Of a stretch of DNA of 64,000 nucleotides, positions 11,327 to 24,210 are shown in pieces (positions within the stretch are counted from its first letter, which is position 1; every line of letters starts with the position of its first letter). This DNA is from Theocolax elegans (lineage: Eukaryota > Arthropoda > Insecta > Hymenoptera > Cerocephalidae), in NCBI GenBank assembly GCA_026168455.1, contig CM047426.1, positions 32,361,058-32,425,057 on the forward strand. The letters run 5' to 3'. The position numbers and the translations under genes are program-made. The notes under the pieces are model-generated. The model was not told where the DNA came from. It did no database searches and saw nothing but the letters and a program-made list of their open reading frames with translations.

Positions 11327-12203
11327 ATTATGAAAATTTATGTTTGTAAATAATATGAATGTTGATCAATCATTTTCACACGACAAATCATAATAGAATG
11401 AACAATTTAAATGAAATGATTATTAATAAATGTATTTTATCATGTTGAAACGTTGTGCAGTCACTTCGTCTTTACCAGCACTTGCGTAATTAAATAGATC
11501 TAGATAATCTATAAGTTTATTTGCACAGTGAAGATACTTGCGTTTGAAAAAAGTTACCTGTATTTGACATATATTTTAAGAAATTTAACTTTTATCGAAT
11601 AATCGTCAAATAAACAGAAGTATGGAAAGTACCTTCAACTTCGACTTTTTAAATTAAATAAAAAAATTAATTTTTAGAATCGTTTACTTCATTAGAAAAA
11701 GAGCCGTCATCATTAACGTAAATCAATAAAAACTTGTAAGCGACACTGCGATATTCAAATCGTTTTACTTACATAGTGTACAAGATCTAATTATCTCCAA
11801 GTTTACATTCATTATGAGCAATTGAAGTTGCTTGTATATATAAATCACTTAGTTGAATTTTAGTTTAATAATGTTACTTTTAACTGATTCAGTTAATAAT
11901 ACCAGTGTGTACATAATAATCGTAATTGAATAAAATTAAACGAAATAATCTACACTTCAATAATAAAAATGTATTTAAAATTTGCATAAACAATATGTAA
12001 TTTTTCAACATCATCGGGTTTTAATAATGCACACAAGATAAGGCTCATAAAGATTTATAAAAAAATAAAGTAATCGTTAAAATTGCATGCAAATATAAAA
12101 AAAAAGAACGTGTATATAATGTAAATGAGTTAGAAAAATATTTAAGCAAATGATTACATGTGTAAAGGTCTATAAAACACTGAGAAAAAGAAAGTATATG
12201 AAA
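11327..12203. other. Convergent intergenic gap between NOL9 and DNMT3 relics
   Basis: AT-rich, no coding signal. It holds the 3' flanks of both broken genes; AATAAA-like motifs occur near 11427 and 11658. Confidence 0.6.
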
Positions 12204-12835
12204 TTAAAAAAAGAAAAGTGGACGGAGAATGGCAGTTAAAGTTTGCACGCGCCAAGCTTTTCTTATTAGCTGGAGTCTTCGAGTTTTTTGAAGATTCGCG
12301 TCAGTATAGTGAGCGGGAAAGCCAAATATTTCTTAACCAGAACTTTTTTCTTTCTTACGAGTTCCGTAACCCACAGCATGTCTTTTTTACCGTCCATCAA
12401 CACGGGTTTAAGATTTTCTTTTGCTGTAAATACGAGAGCTGTGTAGTTATTATTCTCGTATTATTAAAAGATAATATTACAACGAATTAGTTTACTTTGA
12501 TTAAGGGAATTCATCCTCGTTGTTACCGTCATTATCATTTTCACCAGCGCTTGTCCATTGCATTTCTTTCTAAGACAGTCTTGTAGTAGAACGTCGTTCA
12601 CTTGATATGGTCCTCCTGGTAAATTACCCCAGTATAATCTTGGTCTGTGTTGCGCTGAAAAATCAGCGGAATCTAGAAATCTTGGTTCACGTCCTAAATA
12701 TCTGGAAGTTATAATAATCTAATGTAAAAACTCGAATATTTTAAATGGTTACTTTACTGATTAAATAACAAAGCATCATACATAAAAGATACTGAAGAAA
12801 AAAATTTAGTCAATTCGATAGAATATTAGCGAATA

Positions 12836-13262
12836 GGGTGGGGTCCGATTTATCGAATGTTAATTCAAAATGTGTGCAATATTTCGAAATTTAAAAATTA
12901 GAATAACTTTTTTGTTATTTCGAACCGAGAAAATAGAATGGTCATTATTTCGAAACTAATAAAATCGTCAGATATTTGGTATTAGGTGCAATATTTCGAA
13001 TTCCAAATAGTAGATAAGTCATTTTCTACATTATTGTCTGTTATCAAGGTGTTAATAGACAAATATTATACAAGTTATTTCTCTACACTATGAAGTTTGA
13101 ATATTCGGAAGAAATATATAAAAACTGAAGAATGCATTATTTTCGAAATAATGATCTTTCTATTTCTCTTGGTTCTAAATAATAAAAATGCATTTCTAAT
13201 TTTTGAAATTCGAAACAAAGCACACATTTTGAATGAGCTTTCGGCAATTTGGACCCCACCCA
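12836..13262. mobile_element. 427-bp fold-back MITE in a DNMT3 intron
   Basis: The left end GGGTGGGGTCC (12836) and right end GGACCCCACCC (13262) start long imperfect inverted arms (for example TTCAAAATGTGTGC mirrored at 13220-13233). Flanks are AGCGAATA (12828-12835) and AACGAATA (13263-13270), an 8-bp target duplication with one mismatch, as expected for hAT-type insertion. It lies between DNMT3 exons 13728-13587 and 12701-12496. Confidence 0.8.
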
Positions 13263-14472
13263 ACGAATAATATAGATTAGAGCGAACAATATTTTAAAGG
13301 GAATCAAGATAATGTACACTCTAAACCCTAAGGAGCAAAAACTGACTCAAGGGTATGTAAATCGACAAAATGTAAAATGTGATTATTATAATTTGGAACT
13401 TGCAATTCTAATATGCGCATTTTACAGATTCCATCCCCAATTATTACACTTTAAAGTTTCGAATGTATTTGACAACTACAAAATGTATCTATTACTTTTC
13501 TTTTTAAAATGTGTTCAGTAAGATATTCCATTAAATTCTCTAAATAATGTATATTATTTTCATTATAAATGAATATACCCACTCACTCGGTGATTTTATT
13601 TTTGTACTTCTTAGGCATCGAAGCTACATTTTCGAACAACCAAAACAAATGTCGTTTCTTATTATACTTGTGCACCAGTTTCTTAATTCGACAATAATCG
13701 TAAAACAAAACTCCCGTTCCTTCCGGATCTAACATTGAAGTAATGTACATACGTGAGTATAAATAAAAGTATGAAAATAATGTAACATCAATCCGCAATA
13801 CCATCCAATCCTCTTCTTTTAGGATTAGCCAAACTTAATTCGTTACAAGGTGATCCACCGATAAGCAAATCGATAGGTGCAATCTCTCTAATGAGTTTCT
13901 CATTGATATTCCTAACATCGCCGAGTTGTATAATTTCGCGCCCGTGATTAAAAAATGATACTTCCAATAGAATCCTGATCGATTTCGCTAGCGTAGTAAC
14001 GATCAACATCGATATGCAACTTTTTTAACAAAATAAACGATTCTTTCGAAACATGTGCACATGATATATGTATATAGGATAAAAATGATCGTACCAGTTC
14101 CTATTCCATCGAACAAAGAGAGGACTCTTATTTTTTTATTACGATCGAATCGCTCAAAATTCGATCGCGACTCGCCATCCCAATTGATTCTATAAAACGA
14201 TATCAGTCTCTTCTTCCAATCGGTCCGTATTCTTAACGTACTGTCTGGTTCGCAAACAAAACAGCACCATGGATGCTTTAATAACACTTCTTCGTAAAAA
14301 TCTGGACATATTATATACTTGATGCAAGCTGTGCAAAATACTCTGAGAACAAATGGTTTTTTTTGTTTTAACGCGAATTATAGTTAAGCGAAATTGTGAA
14401 AGAAAAATCGGTTCACGTACCTCGGGCAACTCATATTGTCGCACATGGCGACCATATCTTCGTCACCACACA

Positions 14473-15619
14473 CACTGAGAGAAAAAAAAGGTTAATTTTA
14501 CTATAAAATTACCAGAAAATATAGTGCAATAACTATACTGCAATATTTTATGGTAAAACTATTTCTGAAAATTGTAAGTACCATTTACAAAAAAGAAATT
14601 GTAATTTAACTATATATTTAAAAATATTTATTTATTAAAAATTACTATATTATATTTTTATTAAACACTACTATAAATTATAATAGAAATTAATAGAAAA
14701 ATAATATTACAAATCCATCATAATTTTTAGTTTTACTATAATTTATAATAAGTTAGACTTTAAGATACGGTTGTGCAAAATGGAAAGATAGTTAAAATTT
14801 TGTTTTTAAAAATTTATTTTTTTTTATAAAACAAGTTATACATATAAGTTTATAAAATGTACATAGTTTTATTTTTACACATATACATATAATACTCTTT
14901 ACATATTAAATTACATATTAAATATTCTATTAGATTCCTCACATATTTGATAATAAATTTTTTTCATTGAAAACATTATTGTTATACCAGAAATCGCTTA
15001 CATACATTTGATTTTTTATTGGGATAATTCCCTCTCAGTAAGGAAGTCCTCTACACTTTGCTGTACATCTATGTCCTTCGACGACAAACACTACATACTG
15101 ACGAACTTATTTTGAAATACGTATAAAGGAATTCAGTTATTGTATACATGGGTAATAATATTTATAGAAATAGTACCTATATTTACCATTGAATCCGTCA
15201 ATTCTCTTATAATATATAGTTCATTGTACCACCTATTAATTAGTATCAATAAAAAATTTTATTTAAACATACTTTAAAAACATAGTATATTTAACAATAT
15301 TGCATTGTGTAATAATGATACTGCAATAATATATTGTAAAAGTAACAAAATTTTAATTGTAAATATTTTAAAGAAATTAGGGTTGTATTAAGTATTTCTA
15401 AATAGTAAATTTAACTAAGCGAATTATAGTGAAAAATACAGTCGAATATCAATAAATTAACTAGACCCACTGTTCAAAAAAAGTTGGTTGATTTAAGTAT
15501 ACGTTTATAAATAATTCAGCTATAGTATAGTGAAATCAATAAAATAATCAGGTTGTATTACTTATATTGTACTTTACTAAATTTTTTAGTAAATATTGCT
15601 ATGCAGTTTTTTCTCGGTG
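14473..15619. mobile_element. 1.15-kb TIR transposon inserted in the DNMT3 ADD exon
   Basis: Plus-strand ends are CACTGAGAGAAAAAA (14473) and TTTTTTCTCGGTG (15619), imperfect inverted repeats. The dinucleotide CA flanks both sides (14471-14472 and 15620-15621), a 2-bp target duplication. Removing the element and one CA restores an uninterrupted CysXXCys of the ADD domain (CTLCGDED on the minus strand), which fixes the boundaries. CACTG ends and a 2-bp duplication suggest the CACTA/Mirage/Chapaev (CMC) group. The interior is very AT-rich without a transposase frame, so it is non-autonomous. Confidence 0.82.
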
Positions 15620-16234
15620 CAGCGTGCAATAAAACTGAAACGTTATTTTTTAAATTAACTCAATACAAACGTTTAGCCTTGATGAATTAAAAATGGTACT
15701 CACGCATTTTCCATCATTCCCATAAGCAAACATTTTTGGTTTGAATTCCTCCTGCAACGTAACGTTAAAATTAACTTTCGTGAGAGTTCGTTAGAAATCA
15801 TAATTTTTCTAATGTATATCTAATGTATACCAAACATTTGTTGCACAACGAAGCGTAAAAAATGGGATGCTCCTCTAAATCGTCAGTTTGAAAACACGAG
15901 AACACAAAGAATGGAAGGGCGCTTTCCCAGCCAGCACTAGTTTCAATTGTTCTGTAACACAATTTTCAAGATGATTCTTTAGAAAAATATATATTTTGTT
16001 TTTACCCTGGTGTATGCGTACTGCTGTGCGATATATTTTGCTTCCTCGTTTCGTCGACCGGTTGATTCTTAATTTGATTTCTCAATTGCTTTTTGATCGT
16101 CGGTGAGTAAATGTCGTCGTTATCAGCCTCGTCCAATTCCGCGGATTTTATTTTAAATCTGTCGACCGATTTGTAAAATATATGGATCACGTCGTTCAGG
16201 TCCCAGAACTCGGTCATAAACGTTCGCAGTAATC

Positions 16235-17927
16235 CTAAAATATTATATTGAAGTAAGTCATTATAATAATAAGGTAAAAGTACCAATTGTGGATCACTTT
16301 TAGAGGGTTATTATTTAGATTTTTAAATAAATTTGCAAAATTTAACGATTTAACATTACCTTGGACCCAATTTATAGGGATCTATGCAAGGCAGTTAGAG
16401 GCAGTTAGCGGCGTGGAAGGCGCAAAGAGCATGCGTACTCACTCGGAATTCAAAATTACGCGGAGAGAATCATATCGAATACATCATTTTTACACTTTAA
16501 CTACAACTTTTTAATGTTATTGAATAATTGTTATGCATTAAAAAGTTTTATTAAAAAGATAGTATAATGAATAACAATTTTAATTTCAAAATTACCATCT
16601 TTTTTTCAATTTTAACAGAAAATAAAGGGGAAAATATTAACTAAATAAACTACTTAACAACAGCAGTTATAGGTAGCATATTAAATAAATATTCGATCAA
16701 TTTTAATTTTATTTAAATCATTTTGTATAACATAAACATAAATATGAAAGTCTAGTGTGTTTAAGCAAAACCAAAAATATATAAAATTTCGTATATTTCA
16801 TATTTTTATTTAGTTATGTTGTAAAAAACGTTATTCGACAAGTGCAGTTATGTTTTGACAAAATAAAACAAAGTATAATAAAAAAGATTTGTTTAGTTTT
16901 CTGTTACCATGTAACAAAGCTACACTAATCAACTTCAGTGTTTGTTTCGATTTCTTAATGTCCCTGGTTTTAATTATTACCTATTTAAGTTTTTTAATTC
17001 TTGATATTTATTCAATCATACTATATTAATGTATTTTTTTTTGTTGACAATATAATTTTTTCATTAAAAAAGTCTAATTTGACTGGATTGCATGTGCTAA
17101 AATACCAGACTAAAGTACCGTAAGGATCACATCTAAGGTGTAAAAACCGAAAAGGGTTACATCGATGAGTCAGTCTAATTGCTGTTCGGATCTGCAATAT
17201 TGTTTCGACCCCCCCCCCCCCCCGGCCCCTTTTAGTTAACCGACTGCTTCGTGTATTTTAAAGTTTTTATAAAACCGGCAAAACTAATTGATACTACTAA
17301 TTGATAAAACTAATTGGACAGAGCGATAAATAATATTATTGATAGCTAGGGCGGTCTTCTATTTATTTACGTGATTATTATAATAATATAAAGTAATTTA
17401 ATAATTTCTAAGCAATAGTCATTTTGAGGTTAGATTTGAGCGTGTAAACAAGCCTTCGTATTTCAAAGTTTTTATAAAAAATATTTACTTAATCGACTCA
17501 AACTTAAACGGAAAATGTTCATTGAATCGAGCTCTACGGCGCTCTACTATTCGTTTTTGAAATGGTAAACCGATACTTCACCAGAAACCAAATGGGGGAC
17601 GGCATGCGACTTCAAGAAATATTTTTGGCCTTCTATATATAAAGGGAGTATTTCTATATTCTCTGACTTCACCAAATCAAAAGGCTTGATATACGCAAAT
17701 ATAGGAGCGAGAGCCATTATATACAGCTATAACTAGCCCTTCAGATTTTTTTAATTTAACATTTAACTCAATTTGTAACACTTGCTATACGCAACTGAAA
17801 TTTCTTCTAAATATTATTTTATAATATAATAAGTAAGTAACAACATTTATTTACATAAAAATAAATAAATAAAATTTTGTTAATTATGTATAAATTATAT
17901 TATAATTTTATTATTTTTTATATTAGA
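16235..17927. other. Intergenic between divergent DNMT3 relic and ASCC1
   Basis: No coding exon recognised, including no PWWP-like exon for DNMT3 on the minus strand. Holds a C homopolymer at about 17211-17223 and AT-rich filler. Confidence 0.55.
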
Positions 17928-19374
17928 ATGAGTATAATAAAACCAGAAGTGGTTTGGGTAGATGGCAGATGTTACAGAGTTTCTGATAAATCTGCTTGGC
18001 CTCAAGGTAAAGAACTTGGGGCTTATGAAGAGGAAGCATATGAACCCGATTGTATATTGAACGATGAAGAAATTTGTGATTCTGATCAAATAATACAAAT
18101 TAGAGGAAATCGTTACATGTACAGTTTTCATGTAAATAGGTACTGCATTTAATTATATTTGAACTTATAAATGAGCAATATGTAAGTACATACAAAGTAC
18201 AAATTAATTAAATTTTTATATTTTTTAGTAATTTCTATTGTTTTATCATTGGAGCTAAAGGAGCAACTTTAAAAAGATTATCAGCAGAAACAAATTGTAT
18301 TATATCTATTCCCAGAGTTGGCGAAGATGGGAAAATATGTGAGTATAAAACTTTGTCATAAAAATGTACAAACAATATTATTGTTGGTTAGGACTAATAC
18401 AATTATTATTTCTATTTTTACAGCAATATCTGGGGCTAATAAAAGAGATATAGTGACAGCTAAGCATAGAATCGACATATTAATAGAAACTTCAAGATGT
18501 AAATTAGAATTTACTCATTTTGTATGTACACTCTTAAATACCGACGAAATTAAAGAAAACTTCTTAAATTTCAAAAAACAGGTTTTAATTATGTGCGGTA
18601 AGGGACCAAGAGCAATTACAGAGAAATTGTTTCAGAATCCTGAGAGAATACATCTTACAATAGATGTACTAGTTTTATTGGATGAAGAAGAACGAAAGAA
18701 AGCTGTAGAGGCATTAGAAACATGTAAAACAGATATAATTATGTAAGAATAATTCAACAGTATTTAATTTATAATAATTTAAATTGTTATAAAGCAAATA
18801 AAGTACATTTTTTGCAGACCATTTTTAGAAGAAAATGGACCACTACATTTAGAACTGAAAGGACTAGACTATATGAATGATGATCCAAGCGAAGTTAAAA
18901 TATTATATGCTCAAGTACTAAATGAAAATGATTGTGTACAAAACATAGCAAATAAGATTCGTAAACACTTTATTGATCTAGGTAAAATAATATAACGTGA
19001 ATTATTAACATATCATCAGTAAATGTTTGTTTAAAATTGCTGTGTTACAGGGCTGACAAAAAGAAAGGAACCTTCAGTAAAGCTACATGTTACGCTCATG
19101 AACTCAAGTTTCATTGACCGTGATGAAACAAAACCTCCACAAAATTTTACATTTGATGTAACCAATATTTTAGAAGTAATACATAAAATCTATATTTTAA
19201 TTAAATAAGTAAAGCAATTAATATAGATAATTGAAAATATTATTATGATTTTAGGTTTTCAAAGATTATTATTTTGGTAGAACATTGTTTTCTACACTAC
19301 ATATTTGTCAAAGGCATGTGACAGGAGAAGAAACTTATCATACAACGTCAAAGATTGATTTTGATATTTATTAA
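17928..19374 (+). CDS. ASCC1: ASCC1, activating signal cointegrator 1 complex subunit 1
   Basis: Six coding exons: 17928-18139, 18229-18338, 18424-18742, 18818-18981, 19051-19175, 19255-19374; 1050 nt, 349 residues, no internal stop. The family partners ASCC2/ASCC3 in alkylation-damage repair and transcription. The N-terminus (MSIIKPEVVWVDGRCYRV) resembles the family. A KH domain follows with its GXXG loop in FIIGAKGATLKRL. A 2H-phosphoesterase-like (AKAP7) domain carries the first His motif in KLHVTLMNSSF. The second motif reads LHICQRH, with Cys where Ser or Thr is usual; ASCC1 often departs from the canonical second motif. The start follows a possible acceptor at 17926, so a 5' noncoding exon may exist. 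AATAAA lies shortly after the stop, near 19408. Confidence 0.93.
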
Positions 19375-21013
19375 TAAAAATTAATTTATATTGTAAATGT
19401 AAAAAAATAAATCAATTATTGTGTACAAATTATTAGCAAAATTTATTATGTTAAGAAATTACATATGCGAATGGTGTAAATAAAAATGTTTATAAATTAA
19501 AAAATAATGTTTAATTTACAAAAATTTCTAGTGTAAAAGTTAATGGAATCGCTTTATTTAAGATATTAATTTGTTTTTGAACAAATTGTTAATAAACTCA
19601 ATTGGAATAAAACTTGTTCATACATAGACACGTGACATCACTTGCTAATGAAAATGACAATTTGATAAGAAAATCTGTATACTTAAGCACCTTATTCTTT
19701 CAAAGCATTGTTTATCTTTCACCTTATATAAAGTACCTCTTGACGAAACATCATTTCTCTTATCTTAATAAAATTGCAGTCGAAGAAGACGTACGAGAGT
19801 TATAACAAGTGTTCATCGAACTTTTCGTAAAAAATATCCGTTTACTATTAAATTTACCTACAATTAGTTGTAACTATGAAAGAAAAGAACGATGTCATTA
19901 AATTCAATAATCGTTACTCCGTAAAAATTATAAAATATAATCTACTCGTGTAATTAACAGAAAAATAATTATTGTGGGAAATTAAAATGAATGGGTAAGT
20001 TAGAATGATTGAGACAACGACGAATAAATAATTCTATCATATGAATATATAATACAACGTAAAAGTTTTCATAGTGAAACGATAATGAGTATAGTGATCA
20101 GCATTAAGGAGGTGAACAATAAACAAAAATTGTCACGCTAATGGGAGGTGTGATAACGTTTCGTTTTCTGGCACATTTTCAACTGTACATCATCGACAAA
20201 ATTGTTTGCAATCGTACCAAGTTTTATGGCATCAAGATAATGTCATCGATGTAAGAGAAAAAGACAGTTTTACTTTGTCTTTTTGGATCACATAACTGAA
20301 CTTGGAAAAGTTAGAGGTGTACGAAATTCACATATACTTACTTTTCTTTCTACTTGAAGTGTTGAATAAAAAAGAAAAATGCTTTCGGAAACAAATAAAC
20401 CAGCAGCGAATAATGTCGGCTATTACCACTCGTACAAATATCATTCCCTGGAATTGTTACATCGTAAGTTTATTACATATACATTATATATATTTTTAAT
20501 TTGATGTATAATTTTTTTATTTAATTAAGATTATAAATTACGAATAAGATCTTTCTTAAATTATATAATTTATAGTTTACATTTTTAATCGGTAATGTTT
20601 ATTTTCTTTATTTGTGAGATACATAATTTGTGAGAGGAACATTGTTGATATTAATTATGTGAATTCCTAATTTTTCTATTTTATCTATTGAATTAAAAAA
20701 AATGATAAAGTATTTTGATAAATCGAATTTTGGAACAATTTATTATATGTATTATACTTTTAATTTTCATCTGTTTTGATTGGAGAATTTTTAGTTTCCT
20801 TTTAGAATTTTTGCAAACTAAAATTTCTTTATTTTATTGATTTTAAAATGTTAGTTGTACTCATTAAATTAAATTTCTTGAACGTATAAAATTTACATTG
20901 AATTCATTTAAAAATTATCCCTATTATCCGAAATTATCGCTTAATTTCAAGGTAGTAAATTATGATTTATGTCGGCAGAGATATTAACAAAATCTCAATC
21001 AGTATATAAAATA

Positions 21014-21051
<38 letters not shown>

Positions 21052-24000
21052 CATTAATAATATAAAAATATTAAATAAGAAAGCGTATTATAAAACACCT
21101 TTATTGATTTGCTTTGAAATTAAAAAAAATTATCATATCTTTTATATAAATGCAGGATTTAAATGATAATTTAATAATAAATGCTGTAGATTTTATTAAA
21201 TTAAAATAGAGATTTATTATCCAATTTAATTATAACCGAACGTATCAATTCATTATTTTGAACAACCTACTAAAATTGTAATAAGCATTCAATTGTAACA
21301 ACATAAATCAAATAATCATTTAATTAGATAACATCAAATAATCATTTAACTATCATATATATATATATAATTTACTAGTAGAAATAGACACATTTTAGAG
21401 AAGATTAATATATTTCCGAACGCAATTAATTAATCACAGAAAAAAATGTCTTTTAAACTTTGAAATATTGACCACATTATCCGAGTCTAAACATGTGATT
21501 ATATAGTTATTATAATTATAAGTATTTAGTGCAAAATATCATTTATATATCATGAAGAAAATTTCAAGCTTTTGGATTATTTTAATCCAAGTTGATAATA
21601 ATTTATTTGTCGAGAAAATATGTGTGTGAGATCGGGGGAGGGGAGAGGGAGAGGGAGAGAGAGAGAGAGCAATTCATAGCAATAAACCATAAACACGTTC
21701 AATGCGAGAATTCTTTTCGTACTTTTTCATGTTATGTATATATATATATATATATGTATAATGATAATAAGTGGGTCTTATCCGTAAGGTGTGTATACAG
21801 TGAATTGATTCATCGGATTTTTTCTACAGGAATATATATATTTTAAAACGTTGGAAACGTTAAATACATAAAATAACAAAAGTTTGTTTATTTTTGTGTT
21901 TGAGTGTACGATAGATTATTACCTTCAATATCAGTATTACCTTTTACAAGCAAACTTTAAAAGATCTATTTGAATGTGCAATAAACGTATAGAAACGAGG
22001 TAAAAGTCTCGATTTAGAATATTAATCTTATACTTGTTACTTATACTTGTTATCAAAACAAAGTAATATTTAATTATAGATTAAGTAATAGTTAGCTTAT
22101 CAGGAGTATTATCTACATGTAGAATACGTGAAATAATAGAAAATAAGTTATTTCGTAGATGGTGCTAGGTAAAATGTGTAAAAATAGAAAACATATTTTT
22201 CATCATTTTATTTTTATTTAATATATCCTTTAATAAATTAAAGTACCTAATTAGTATTTAATTGCAAATCTTGTATTGCAACATTGAGCAAGAGGCCTAG
22301 TTACATACATAATGTTATACTATATAAAAAAACAATTGTATAATGTAAAAGAAAAACATGTTTTAAATATTTGTCATATTTATTTAAACATATTATATTT
22401 GTATTATTTCATTAAATATTTTTCTCAATACCCGGTCCGAAATTGATAAATTAATATTATTTTGTCCTGATGCTTTCGCCTTCGGTTCGGAATAAGTCAA
22501 GCTATAAGCGTTAGTTATGATATGAACACGTCAGTAATTTCCCTCTAGATCTGTAATTTTCTATTTATATTTATAATATTTAAGCTATACTAAATAAGTT
22601 ACTTAAATTTCATTTAAGGAAATGTCGCACCTAAATTACAGGGATTTTTAACTCAAAACTTATGTTTAAAATAACATATTAGGTGCGAGGGATTCTCAAG
22701 TTGTGTAAATCATACCAAATTAGGGGTTGATTACTTTCTTTTAAAAAGTTAAAAGTTTTGAAGTTGTAGTTTAGAACATACAAATAATCGGTATACATAC
22801 ATTAATTTCTAAATATGTTTATACATCTAAATTTTACATATTCTATTTAAAATTTGAAGTCTCTGAACATTCCCGCCTGCCGCTGTGTTGCGCATGCGCA
22901 ACACTGTACTTTGTTCGTATATCAAGTTTTTATTATCAGAATTAATTATACATTATTATTATTTAATATTTATTGTAACTATATCTATTGAGAATTATGA
23001 ACTTTTTAATAGAATTGAGAGCAATTGAGAGCAATTGAAAGTAGTTCAGCAACATTTCTTTGTAGCATTGGCAATTCATTAAAAGAGTCTATTTTTTAAG
23101 ACACTGTATTTTTATGTTGTGTGGTTGACGATCGTTCAATTTATACTTAATTTTTACCGTAAGAAATACAAACATGACGAGTTTAATGTTGAAGATGACG
23201 GGAGCTATTGAAAACCTATCTTTTGATATTTTTATGTCACGGAATTTGATACTTTTGGGATTTGGATGGGGGGGGGGGTCACAAGAGCATTCGATAAACA
23301 ATAATGAGCATGGGAGGTATTCGTTATAGTTTAGTTAGTATAGTTAGTATTTTTGATACCTTATACTCAAGGTATTAATTTTGTGTTTATTGCAAAAGTG
23401 GATTTCGCGAATGCATGAAATGTCGTGGGCACCTGCAAGAAATAATTTTTTAAAACCACCAAGAATCAAGGATCGAGTGTATGATTGGGGAAAATCAAGC
23501 CTATCAACTTGAGTCTTGGCTTTAAAATATAAAAATCATCAAATCTGTGATAGTTGATCATTTTAATTGTGAGCAACAATAAATTAGGTTTTGTAGTATT
23601 ACGAGGGGAAACTTATTATCAGTCTTAAATTATCTTTATTTATTATTCTGGTATATTAATCTTTAACAATATACTGATTCTGGCAGATGAGCTTTTATAA
23701 AGTAGCTCTGGCTTCTTGAATAACACTTATTTAGAATACAAATATTAAAACCTGTTAAGTATCTATTTGGTAGAATATTTAAACTTTTGTTATCAAAGAA
23801 ACTTGCAATTCATTATAGTTGTACAGAGGATTTGATGTTAACAGATTTTGATCTTCAACTTAAGTTTATTTATAAACGCATTTGATCACTGATTGTAATA
23901 CAATAATTTTAAAAGTTTAGTCATTATTGGTCTACAAAAGAATAGTATTAATCATTTCTATTCCCTCACCTCCGTATTTTTGGTAAATATAATTAATCAT

Positions 24001-24210
24001 TGCATAATTATATTTGAATGTCTAGCTATTCTATTACTTTCTATATTTCAAATAATGAATTTTAAATGTCACATTTTGTAATTTATTACATGTAATGTAT
24101 TATTTAAGAATGTTTATGAATTAATAATCCTTATTATAAATTTTTATTTACTGCATATATATATATATATAATATAATGTTTTTTGCCTTGAATTACAGG
24201 TATTGAAAAC
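19375..24210. other. Long intergenic region without recognised gene
   Basis: AT-rich with microsatellites: (TA)n near 21018-21048, a GA-rich tract at 21632-21670, (TA)n near 21735 and 24158. A G homopolymer lies at 23268-23278. A perfect palindrome at 22885 is listed separately. Small open frames lack any conserved protein character. The 5' noncoding exon of the 24.2-kb gene probably lies here, since an acceptor (TTACAG) sits just before its ATG. Confidence 0.55.
22885..22904. promoter_or_regulatory. 20-bp perfect palindrome containing an NRF-1/Ewg-type site
   Basis: GTGTTGCGCATGCGCAACAC is its own reverse complement. Its core TGCGCATGCGCA fits the NRF-1 (Drosophila erect wing) consensus YGCGCAYGCGCR exactly. 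It stands in AT-rich sequence about 1.3 kb upstream of the start codon at 24211. Whether it marks that gene's promoter is inference. Confidence 0.55.

Larger units (their letters stand above)
12204..16234 (-). pseudogene. DNMT3: DNMT3 de novo DNA methyltransferase, broken by a transposon and frameshifts
   Basis: Exons (minus): 16234-16006, 15951-15831, 15751-15704, 15634-15620 continued at 14472-14421, 14342-14095, ~14042-13802, 13728-13587, 12701-12496, 12423-12204. The ADD zinc fingers are clear (EEHPIFYASLCNKC, GKCFYCT, CGDEDMVAMCDNMSCP, VFCTACIKY, HPWCCFVC). Catalytic motifs follow: I LSLFDGIGTG, IV GGSPCNELSLANP, VI WLFENV, VIII QHRPRLYWGNLPG, then MTVTTRMNSL and FGFPAHYTDA. Lesions: a 1147-bp transposon inside the ADD exon; a one-base frame break near 13950 between YYASEIDQDSIG and the NHGREIIQLGDVR segment; and about 23-26 extra bases near 12360 that shift frame between WVTEL and IFGFPAHYTD. 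No PWWP-coding exon is visible up to 17.9 kb. Introns are retained, so it is a decayed resident gene rather than a retrocopy. Confidence 0.88.

Noticed and set aside
12218..12490. 90-codon plus-strand frame
   Set aside because: It is antisense to the last DNMT3 exon, which has clear DNMT3 homology on the minus strand.
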